64,000 bases of DNA. It comes from JABABV01 sp965222855. Lineage in GTDB: Bacteria > Bacillota_I > Bacilli_A > Mycoplasmatales > JABABV01. Below are positions 56,488-64,000 of this stretch, piece after piece; position 1 is the first letter of the stretch, and every line of letters begins with the position of its first letter. The position numbers and the translations under genes were made by a program. Below the pieces are notes generated by a model. The model did not search any database, was not told where the DNA came from, and saw only the letters and a list, made by a program, of their open reading frames with translations. Location of the stretch: positions 62,001 through 126,000 of the forward strand of contig CBDCUL010000001.1 in NCBI GenBank assembly GCA_965222855.1, given 5' to 3'.

Positions 56488-56763
56488 ATGAAATTAACTA
56501 ACAAGCAAATAGATATTTGAAATAAAGCTCCTAAATGCAATTGTGGATCTAACCAGCAAGATGATTTTGGCGACCACAAACTTTGCGGAATTTGTAATAA
56601 TAAAATGTTGTATGGGTCTCACGAATCAGTTCATAATCAAAACAATAGCATTGGTGCTTGAAATATTGATCATAAAATTCCTGTTAGCAAAAACGGAAAT
56701 AATAAATATGCTAATTTACATGTAGTACATATTTATTGTAATCAAAATAAAGCTAATAAATAA
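56488..56763 (+). CDS. small HNH-type endonuclease-like protein, 91 aa
   Basis: ATG after CAAGGAGAATAAAA, 15 nt after the HEPN gene. Zinc-ribbon Cys pattern C17, C19, C33, C36, then WNIDHKIPVSKNGNNKYANL (D61-H62 and N76) and HVVHIYCNQNKANK (C84-N85), which is the HNH order DH...N..H/..CN..K. Two TGA-coded Trp. Likely a DNA nuclease; position suggests a third component of a defence or toxin operon, or an independent rider. HNH motif clear, role inferred. Confidence 0.75.
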
Positions 56764-56766
56764 AAA

Positions 56767-56794
56767 AAAACAATCTAAAAATTTAGATTGTTTT
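56767..56794 (+). terminator. terminator of the Panacea operon
   Basis: AAAACAATCTAAA-AA-TTTAGATTGTTTT hairpin 3 nt after the HNH stop. Confidence 0.8.
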
Positions 56795-56834
56795 AAATAA
56801 CTTTGCCTAGACTCTATAGTGATAATCATTTCTA

Positions 56835-56925
56835 ATTATTAAAATAGCCCCTAGGGCACAGCCTTTGCAGTTATTAAACTATGCTAATAACTTTAATGCT
56901 TGACCAAATACATTAACATATTATA
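56835..56925. ncRNA. GC-richer presumptive structured RNA
   Basis: Between AT-rich flanks lies a compact block with GCCCCTAGGGC (GCCC-CTA-GGGC hairpin), CACAGCCTTTGC, and AGTTATT-AAACTATGCT-AATAACT (7-bp stem). The jump in G+C in a genome like this is typical of RNA genes. It follows the defence operon and could be a small RNA or a leader for the gene at 57026. No known RNA family recognised; strand undetermined. The remaining gap (56926-57025) is TA-rich. Confidence 0.35.
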
Positions 56926-57025
56926 TATATATTAATATATTACATATATATTATATAAAATAATATATTTTTGTCAACTATATTTTGCATATTATAAAAT
57001 TAAATTAAATAAAAGAGGATAATTT

Positions 57026-57459
57026 ATGAAAAATAAGTCTATTGATTTTTATGCGATTAATCCAGGAGATATTGTTTATATCTTTGATAAAACTAGTGAT
57101 GGTGAATATGTTATGGTTAAAAATAATAAAGGAAAAACTAAAAGAAAAAACGTCCATATTTTGTATTATGCAGCAATAAAAAACATAATAAAATATGATT
57201 ATTTGGATTAACAACACAAACTTCTTATAAAAATAAACCAACAATTCCGATTCCAGAAATAAACTTCAATAATAATAAAAAGAATTATACTCATCCCGAT
57301 TATTTTCATACTACTCACATTATTGATATAAGTGGACAAACAAGAAAATTAAAATATCAAAAATCTAATTGATTAATAATTAAAAAAATGAAAAACATTG
57401 CAGCTATGTTAGTTCACAACTGTTCAGAATTAAAAAATAAATATCCTTATATAAATTAG
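57026..57459 (+). pseudogene. unknown protein, frameshifted (about 144 codons)
   Basis: ATG after AAGAGGATAATTT. Frame 1: MKNKSIDFYAINPGDIVYIF, YVMVKNNKGKTKRKNVHILY, IKNIIKYD, stop at 57209-57211. From 57199 the other frame is open and protein-like to TAG at 57457-57459: LFGLTTQTSYKNKPTIPIPE, THPDYFHTTHIIDISG, then LIIKKMKNIAAMLVHNCSEL. A one-base change near 57197-57204 splits the gene. The first strand (NPGDIVYIFD) recalls PemK/MazF-like or ribonuclease toxins, but I would not assign it. It lies beside a toxin-antitoxin-like operon. Confidence 0.5.
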
Positions 57460-57473
57460 GATATTTATTTTTA
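57433..57473 (+). terminator. rho-independent terminator
   Basis: AAAAATAAATATCC.. / GGATATTTATTTTT hairpin overlapping the end of the frameshifted gene. Confidence 0.75.
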
Positions 57474-57811
57474 ATGATCATCATACATTATTTTAATAAT
57501 AGAATTTTATCTTATAAGATATTATCAACTTAAAATGTTACAACAAAATGCTATTTATAAATTTTTCACAAATAATGTATTGCTAAATTATCAAGTTACT
57601 CACATTATTTACATTTGTAATTGTTATTATTGTTGATCTAAGATATTAAGAAAATTTAAAAAACAACATAATTAATTAAATTATTTATGTTGTTTTAATT
57701 AATTTTGTAATAATGAAATTACTTATTATCATTTTTATTACTTTACTTGTAATAAATTATAAAATGTTATACAATAAAAATTAGCATCTTATATACGATA
57801 TATAAAATGTG
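57474..57811. other. intergenic region with a hairpin
   Basis: No gene. A hairpin at 57659-57696 (AAAACAACATAA / TTATGTTGTTTT) can terminate in both directions. TATAAAATG near 57801 may be the -10 of the downstream secreted gene. Confidence 0.45.
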
Positions 57812-57858
57812 AAAAAAATAAAATATCATAAAAAAAATAAAATATCATAAAAAAATAA
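57812..57858 (+). repeat. short tandem repeat in the leader of the secreted-protein gene
   Basis: AAAAAAATAAAATATCAT at 57812-57829, again with one more A at 57830-57848, and a third partial unit to 57858, running up to the AAGGAG ribosome site of the 57872 gene. Copy-number or poly-A changes here would alter spacing in the leader. Confidence 0.8.
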
Positions 57859-57871
57859 GGAGAATTTAAAA

Positions 57872-58675
57872 ATGAATATATATAAAAATATTTCTTTAAT
57901 TAATTTATCGGCTTTATCCGGTATATTGCCCGTATCTTTGTTTCACGGAGAACACGGTGTTACTCATACACGAATAATTAGACAAGGTGTCGGACTTAAT
58001 GCAGGAGGATCGTGTGATGGAGGATCGGGATATCTTGTTCCTCCTAGTGGAGGCGGAGGACATGGTGGTGGAACTTTTATTTTGCCAACACTAACAGGAT
58101 ATTCTAATAGAAATCATGAACATAATGGATCTCTATATATATTTGATACTTCATCAATGGATGGTAGTTTTGAAAATAAACAAACATCTGCTCATCAATA
58201 TAATGAACATTCTGCTGACGGAAGTCAAATATTTGATTTAATAAATATGATCCAGGATTCAAAAACCACTGCTGCTGGATTAGGAGAAACTATTACTAAA
58301 TACACAGTTAATTGAGGATATACATTAACTATGGAAGATTCATACTCTTCTCTATGTGATGACAATTTCAATATTAATTTGACAACTAGTTTATCTATGC
58401 AGGGCAATAAATTCAATGATGGAAATTCAAAACAAATATCAACTGTTCAACAAAAACACGTAAAACGCGGATCACAGACTTTTTATGGTAAGCTATCATT
58501 TGATTATAGTGATATTAATCAAGATAATATTTTTAATATTGATTATAGTGCAAGTGTATATACATATTTTCATCATACTTGATTACATTCGTGAGCTACT
58601 GATGATTGATCATTTAAAATTACTGATCTATTTTTCTCTATAACACCTACAGCTACAACAGAAGTAAGTGTATAA
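57872..58675 (+). CDS. secreted Gly-rich protein, 267 aa
   Basis: ATG after AATAAGGAGAATTTAAAA. N-terminal hydrophobic segment MNIYKNISLINLSALSGILP acts as signal. Next comes a Gly-rich stretch (GGSCDGGSGYLVPPSGGGGH, GGG), then Ser/Asn/Thr-rich beta-type sequence with repeated NIDYSASVYTYF-like strands. Trp by TGA. Ends ATTEVSV, TAA, 2 nt before the next gene; co-transcribed. No family recognised. Surface or secreted protein. Confidence 0.7.
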
Positions 58676-58677
58676 TT

Positions 58678-60309
58678 ATGAAAAATAACATAACAATATG
58701 CACTACTCTATCTTTATTATCTTTAAGTAGTCCAATATTGTCTTTGGGTTACATTTCACACAATAAAAATCCTCACAATCAAACAGCTCAAACTATTATT
58801 AATAACAATAATATACATAATTTTAAAACTTTATTTAAAAATTTTAAACATGAATCTCACAATATTAAAGGGAATAATGAGTGAACTCCATGACCAACTA
58901 ACGTTGATGGTTTTCAACATCCCTGAGCATATAACTTGGGTTTGCATAAAGGTAAAGGTGCCCCTAATAATCCTTTTTTTAATTATTATTACAATAGACT
59001 ATCAAGTATAAAAATGTATCCAATTAAGACAACAGCTAACGAACAGCTTAGCAAACAATTACAAAGTTTTAATATAAAATATTTAATTGATCTAGGATTA
59101 GCGATAGGAAGTTTAATTACGGATGCTATTGGACTACCAACAGAAGGAATTACTATTAATTGTTTTGTTGCTGTCGCTTTTGATCTTGCTGCTTTAGCAA
59201 GTTTTGCTGCTAACGCTATGATTAAAGGAAAAAGTGGTACAGAATACACAGTAAAAGACATTAGAAATGATTTAAAAAATTTACGAAATTTAACTAATCA
59301 TTCAAATAATTTACACACTATTCAAGCAAAATTTAGTAATAATCCTCAGAGTAATGAAGCAATGCCTCAATCTCCTCATAATTGGGATTGTATACAAGAT
59401 GAAGTTAGTTTAAGAAGATTTGATGAAAATAATAGTAATGCAGGAAATATATCGATTACTAATACTTACACATATAATACCGGAGTCAGTTATAAAGTGT
59501 CGGATTACCCAGTAACTTATTATGGTTGAAAATGAGATAAGTCATTTAGATCTGTCGGTTATACTACAAGGCCAGGTGATATAAAAAAAATGTTTGATAT
59601 AGATGGAGATAAAGATAAATCGTCTTACAAAAAATATGTTTTTGAAGCTGCAAATAGTGCAGAGGATAGTGATGGTATTCTATATTTCTCACCTTCCACT
59701 ATGAAACATTATAATGACCAACCTTTAATAGACAATCAAACTAAAGATTATTTATATACTGAACCTACAATTAAATGAAATCCAAATAAAAAAAATGGTT
59801 TTTATCAAGTAAAAGTATCGAATTCTTCTGAGTATCGCTCTCAATATGTGAGTGCTATTATAGCGCCCTCAATTTTTGGACAAGTTTTAAGTAGAGCAGA
59901 TGCTACAATTAATGGCACAAGTACTTATAGTTATGATTCAGATTATAATTCAGGTGGTAGTAGAAATAACTATGATAATATGGGTAATATAAATATAACA
60001 ATAAACAACACTACTATTAGTGATACGTATAAAGATAAATCTAGTAATGATACGTTGTTTCATCCTGGGTTAGGAAAATATACTACAATATCACATATGT
60101 CTAATGGTAGCCCAAATAGAACAAATGGAACTTGTGGAGATGCATCATTACCTGGTGAAAGTGGCGCCTTACCTATCAGAAATACAAAATTAAATTCTGA
60201 TCATAATTATCAAATATGATGTTCTGATTGAGTTGGACAACATCAATGAGATATACCGGTGGCATTTAAAGTAGTGAATATGGATCCAGCTTGAGAAGTT
60301 GTTAAATAA
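58678..60309 (+). CDS. secreted protein with hydrophobic hairpin, 543 aa
   Basis: ATG 2 nt after the previous stop. Signal peptide MKNNITICTTLSLLSLSSPI. Trp/Pro-rich entry (TGA-coded WTPWPTNVDGF). Around residues 135-185 a long hydrophobic region: NIKYLIDLGLAIGSLITDAI, GLPTEGITI, then VAVAFDLAALASFAANAM. It is similar in kind to the hairpins of 25939 and 49126 (short charged turn between two Ala/Gly/Ile helices). The remainder is polar and Ser/Asn-rich, with calcium-site-like DIDGDKDKSS and a C-terminal WVGQHQWDIPVAF. Function unknown; a membrane-inserting secreted effector is a reasonable guess. Confidence 0.7.
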
Positions 60310-60325
60310 ATAATGAGAAATTATT

Positions 60326-60955
60326 ATGAAAAAATTTAAATGATTATTCACAACTCTTTTATTGCCAACAGTTGCTATAGTCCCATTTATATCATCGTGT
60401 CATCATGATACTAAACAAGTTTTTAATTTACAACCATATTTAAATAATTTAAGATTTAATCATAATAATACTGTAATTGCTAATCGTGAAAAATTAATTA
60501 ATAATCACCAACCACTAACAACTGATTTTTTAATATCTTCTTTTTATTGAGACAGCGACAGCGATCTCTTAATTTTTATAAATATGAATTTATTTGGTAG
60601 TACAATTTTACCAAAAGTTAATCAAACTGAATTTATAGGGGTCAAGAATACATTACCTGTCATTAGTCTTGAATTACATAATTTTATTACTTATTTATAT
60701 AATTATAATATCCAAGAAAACCTCTATAATAAATATCGAGTAAAGATTAATATAATTCCTAACATTACATATTTTAGTCAAAATAACTCACCAGTTTACC
60801 TATCAAATTATTATTATGGTGATCAGACTATTATATCTAAAATATTTTTTATAGATAAAAAACCAAGGATAGACATTGATTTTTCAATATTTAAAGATTG
60901 TATAGCAGCTTTATATAGACAAAATAATTCATTGGGGATGTATAATGAAATTTAA
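60326..60955 (+). CDS. lipoprotein, 209 aa
   Basis: ATG after AATGAGAAATTATT. MKKFKWLFTTLLLPTVAIVP with lipobox FISSC, so anchored outside the cell. Mature part rich in Asn/Ile/Tyr; TGA used for one or two Trp. Its end overlaps the next lipoprotein start by 11 nt, forming a pair of unlike lipoproteins behind the secreted-protein genes. Function unknown. Confidence 0.75.
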
Positions 60956-61562
60956 AATTTTCAATAAAATTAAATTATATTCAATTGTTATCTTAATGGT
61001 TTTTGTAACAATATTTTGCAACTCTTGTGCTAAAAAAGATAATCACAAAGCAAATCTGAGTGCCGTTGATAATGCTTTAAATACAGCTGGGATGATTTAT
61101 AATAAAAATTCATACAATTCTAGAGGTAAAAGAACTAATTTAACATCAATATATTTTCAATCGACTGATTCTACAAAAGCTGATTATTATGGCCAAATTA
61201 CAGTGACTATTAAAGTATTTGATACAATTTTATTAAATAATAATTATAATCAAGATTTTAATAATTATTGTAATGTATCATCTCAATTAGGATTATCACT
61301 AGGCATTGCTTATAATGCAATACCAACTTCGATTCGTCAAAATAGAACGCTATTTATAAATTTTTCACAAACGATTTACTGAGTTAATTATAAAACTTCA
61401 GCTCCCGTTTACGTTGATAAAAATCTGGAATTATCACAATTTGAATATTATTTTCATGTAGGTAATTTTACTAATTATGACAATGGTGATAATTGTGGTA
61501 GCGTTCAAACCCAAGATAGACAAATTTTATCAGAATTTAAAAAAATCGAATTATTATTATAG
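60945..61562 (+). CDS. lipoprotein, 205 aa
   Basis: ATG at 60945 inside the end of the upstream lipoprotein gene. Signal MKFKIFNKIKLYSIVILMVF followed by VTIFCNSC lipobox. Mature protein with YYGQITVTIKVFDTILLNNN and YSFSQTIYW-type strands, Trp by TGA, and stop TAG. Probably translated by coupling. Function unknown. Confidence 0.75.
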
Positions 61563-61613
61563 AATAACGACTTTTTATTTAAGCGAACTTTATTTTAATG
61601 GAGTAATTAAAAC

Positions 61614-61653
61614 TAAAAAACCAATTACCAAATTAATGGTAATTGGTTTTTAT
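61614..61653 (+). terminator. terminator of the secreted/lipoprotein operon
   Basis: AAAAAACCAATTACCA / TGGTAATTGGTTTTT hairpin with T5. Confidence 0.85.
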
Positions 61654-61909
61654 TATTAATAATTTAACCAACTGATAATTATTTTTAATCTGGATATTTT
61701 TTAGTATTAGTTATTATTATTAAATATTATATTTTAAACCCCTGTAATATTATTATAATAATTTATTTTGTAAGACACTATTATCGTTAACAAAGATAAA
61801 AAGATATGATAAATTATCTTTAATTTTTTATTTTTATAAATTATTAACTAATTCTAAACAAGGAAATAATTATTTTTTTAAGAAAGATATTAAATAAGGA
61901 GTAAAAAAT

Positions 61910-62166
61910 ATTAAAAAAACAAACTGAATAAAATTATTAATTGGGGCATCAATATTAGTAGGAATTTCAACATTTATAATGAGTTGTGGAAAAGATAATA
62001 AAGGACCACCTAAGCAAGGTATAGTGATTCCGATATTATATTAACAAAAGGATTAAACAGCCAATTAGCAGCATTAAAAGTGCTAACAGGCACAACATTA
62101 AAAGTTGTAACATTAACAAAAGACTATATCGTAACAAAAACAATCAGTTATAGTTTTATTAAATAA
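61910..62166 (+). pseudogene. degraded lipoprotein gene, apparently with an AUU start
   Basis: AAGGAG (61896-61901), 8 nt, then ATT AAA AAA ACA giving (M)KKTNWIKLLIGASILVGIST then FIMSCGKD, a perfect lipoprotein signal. The frame stops at 62042-62044, while from about 62020 another frame continues SDSDIILTKGLNSQLAALKV... to TAA at 62164-62166. So a frameshift has ended it after 44 codons. Further protein-like fragments follow to about 62295. The start lacks an ATG; AUU is a permitted rare start in this code. Confidence 0.6.
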
Positions 62167-62509
62167 AAAAATCAAAAAACAAATGCAATTTTTAGTGTAA
62201 TATCATTTAGTGTTAAAATATCTAAATCAGAAATAGTAGGAAAGCAATGACAATTTATTTATGGTAACTATTTTTGAATTTATTACAAAATAATCTAAAA
62301 AAAACACTCCTAATTTTGGATTGTTTTTTTAGATCTATGTTTGGTTTAATGTCGCTATTTTTTTGGTTTAGCCATCTTACTTTTAGATCAGAATATAATA
62401 TCACTTTTTTTATTTTATATTTATTAACAACATTTATCATAATTATAAAGAAAATTTAATTTAAATAAACTTGAAAAATAAATATTTAATAATAGAATAA
62501 TAGGATTAA
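62167..62509. other. decayed sequence and terminator
   Basis: Fragments such as KNQKTNAIFSVISFSVKISK continue the lipoprotein relic. A hairpin terminator lies at 62292-62334. No intact gene. Confidence 0.5.
62292..62334. terminator. hairpin terminator
   Basis: ATCTAAAAAAAACA / TGTTTTTTTAGAT stem with a 15-nt loop. Confidence 0.6.
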
Positions 62510-62518
62510 TGATATAAT
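62510..62518 (+). promoter_or_regulatory. extended -10 promoter of degV
   Basis: TGATATAAT, 54 nt before the proposed ATT start. Confidence 0.6.
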
Positions 62519-62571
62519 ATTTTTTATAGTCCAAACTATTATTAAAAAAAGATTACCTAGGAGGAATTACT

Positions 62572-63432
62572 ATTAATAATCAAACAAAAATTGCAATCGT
62601 GATTGATTCATTTTCTTCATTAAGTAAAAAGGAAGCTAATGCATTAGGCATTTTTTACGTACCATTACGAATTACAATTGATGGTCAAGAATTTCTTGAT
62701 GGGATGGATGTTGCGGCAGATGTCATAATTGAAAAATTACGAAATGCGCATGATGTAAAAACTTGTGGAGCAACTCCTGGTGATTTTCAAACTATTTATG
62801 ATCTAGCTTTTAAAGCAGGTTATCAACAATTAATTGTGATCCCTTGTAGTAAAGGATTATCAGTGACGGCTGCTAATGCTCAATTAGCAGCCCGTGATTA
62901 TGATAATAAAGTATTCGTTATGGAACATAATATTTTAAATTCTAGCGCAACCCATGATACTTGTGTGGAAATGCTTAAAATGATTAATGTTGGCAATAGC
63001 ATTGAACAATTAATTACTTATTTCAACCAAGTTAATAATAATATGACAATGTTAATTATTCCTAAAAATCTTCATGCTTTAAAACGTGGTGGGCGAATTC
63101 CTAAAAGTTTATCAGCAATTATGGATTTCTTTAGAATTGTTCCAGTAATTCATTATGATGGTAAAATTCATAAATTAAAATTACTAAGAACGCAAAATAA
63201 AGCAATGGATTGATCGATGAATTGAGTTAAAGAACAGATCAAGAATCGTCCTGGTTATACGTGTGTACTTCTATGTACTAATAAAAATTTAATGATCGTA
63301 AAAACTTATGAAAAAAAACTCCGTGATTTTTTAAGTGAAAATGTCATTGTCAAAACAGCACGAGTATCAGCTGTCATTTCAGCTCATACTGGTTATGGAT
63401 CTTTAGGTCTATTATTGTATAAACTTAAATAA
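62572..63432 (+). CDS. DegV family fatty-acid-binding protein, 286 aa, AUU start
   Basis: AGGAGG (62559-62564) stands 7 nt before ATT AAT AAT CAA; no ATG, GTG or TTG is suitably placed. GTG at 62599 lies inside the conserved first strand (KIAIVIDS) and would cut it. DegV/FakB proteins bind fatty acids and present them to a fatty-acid kinase for phospholipid synthesis. Landmarks: TKIAIVIDSFSSL, GVKTCGATPGDF-like TCGATPGDFQTIYDLAF, PCSKGLSVTAANAQLAA, HALKRGGRIPKSL, and ISAHTGYGSLGLL near the end. Full length. TGA-coded Trp at MDWSMNW. Confidence 0.9.
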
Positions 63433-63490
63433 AATTACCTAATTTGAAAATTTTATTAATGTTCCAGATAGGATCTATAATAAACAATAC

Positions 63491-63531
63491 AAAAAAATAA
63501 ATCACTTTATCTAAAATGATTTATTTTTTTT
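63491..63531. terminator. terminator between convergent genes
   Basis: AAAAAAATAAATCA / TGATTTATTTTTTTT hairpin, serving degV and the minus-strand gene. Confidence 0.75.
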
Positions 63532-63535
63532 GGAC

Positions 63536-63988
63536 TTATTTAGTTTTAAATTTAAAAATATGAGTGAATAATTTTGTAAATGTTTTCAACAGTGCTCTAA
63601 ATTGAGTTGATAAAATCATATATGATAGTAAAAATATTGTGCTAATAACTATAATAGGTATAGTAATTAAAAATAAATAAATTACTAAATTTGTTAATAT
63701 TGAATAATTATTATGATAACTTCAAAATGATTTTGATCAGAATATAGTATAAGGGATCGCAATAGCTAAAGTTATAATTAGAATAATAGAGTTTTGATTA
63801 TGAGTTATATCTTTTTTAATTTGATTTATATTTTGCTTTATTTTATTTTTATTTTGGTTTGTTATAAATTCTGAGTTCTGATATATGGTTTCTATTTTAG
63901 CGTCTTGTCGCTGCAATCTTTCTTTTAAATCTCTAATTTCTTGGATGTGATCACAAGATTTATTTGCCATATAATGCCAAGATATCAT
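63536..63988 (-). CDS. coiled-coil membrane protein, 150 aa
   Basis: ATG at 63988 (MISWHYMANKSCDHIQEIRD) or, more likely by the normal length of the polar part, ATG at 63970; neither has a strong ribosome site. Residues 15-60 are a charged coiled coil (IRDLKERLQRQDAKIETIYQ). Two membrane helices follow (SIILIITLAIAIPYTIFW and LVIYLFLITIPIIVISTIFL) with a basic C-terminal tail ending FKFKTK. One or two Trp by TGA. Function unknown. Confidence 0.65.
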
Positions 63989-64000
63989 TAGGTTTAATAA

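Noticed and set aside
56926..57005. TA-rich repeats near 56930-56970 considered as an origin or iteron
   Set aside because: No DnaA-box-like repeats or replication genes nearby; simple low-complexity sequence.
62274..62459. Hydrophobic frames on both strands around 62255-62459
   Set aside because: They overlap a terminator hairpin and each other, lack ribosome sites, and look like translations of AT-rich DNA.

Overview
The window comes from a mollicute-type bacterium (Mycoplasmatota). In-frame TGA codons fall at tryptophan positions in essentially every long gene (leuS, gpmI, miaA, coaD and the MATE exporter are only full length when TGA is read as Trp). The DNA is very AT-rich, genes follow AGGAG-type ribosome sites, and the 16S rRNA carries the usual bacterial landmarks. 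I cannot name the genus. Abundant secreted proteins, lipoproteins and membrane-protein paralogues suggest a host-associated life.

Layout. (1) 1-3.3 kb: the edge of a secreted-protein gene, then a three-repeat CRISPR array that abuts, and by one base overlaps, the stop codon of a 732-residue protein with two RNxxxH (HEPN) motifs near its two ends. I read this as a compact Cas13 (type VI) effector with its array. It is divergent from a tRNA-Ile/tRNA-Ala pair. (2) 3.4-16.7 kb: a 'paralogue field' of lineage-specific multi-pass membrane proteins (three families), three copies of a tiny hydrophobic peptide, one ABC permease, decayed fragments, and two secreted-protein genes on the minus strand. 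(3) 17-35 kb: a cluster of ABC-2-type permeases, each about 580-600 residues with a large loop of about 330 residues, served by one ATPase with a Lys/Ala-rich tail. A secreted protein gene lies within it and two of the permeases are frameshifted. (4) 34.9-46.7 kb: housekeeping genes, namely a MATE exporter, galU, a secreted protein, then the operon leuS - two-subunit fumarase - malic enzyme - coaD - gpmI, and then miaA. Fumarase plus malic enzyme would take fumarate to malate to pyruvate beside the glycolytic mutase gpmI. (5) 46.7-55 kb: two apparently identical 16S rRNA genes, each with its own promoters, precursor stem and tandem terminators and with no 23S or 5S behind it. Between them lie two secreted/lipoprotein genes and a relic of a third 16S trailer. 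(6) 55-57.5 kb: a three-gene Panacea - HEPN - HNH operon, probably toxin-antitoxin or anti-phage, then a GC-rich presumptive structured RNA and a broken gene. (7) 57.8-64 kb: secreted proteins and lipoproteins, a degraded lipoprotein gene, a DegV protein that appears to start at AUU, and a coiled-coil membrane protein.

The most notable item is the compact type VI-like CRISPR locus at 499-2865. The second is the Panacea-HEPN-HNH operon, which gives the window a second probable HEPN RNase. Single-base frameshifts are frequent in the paralogue families. Some may be sequencing errors at homopolymers, others true decay.
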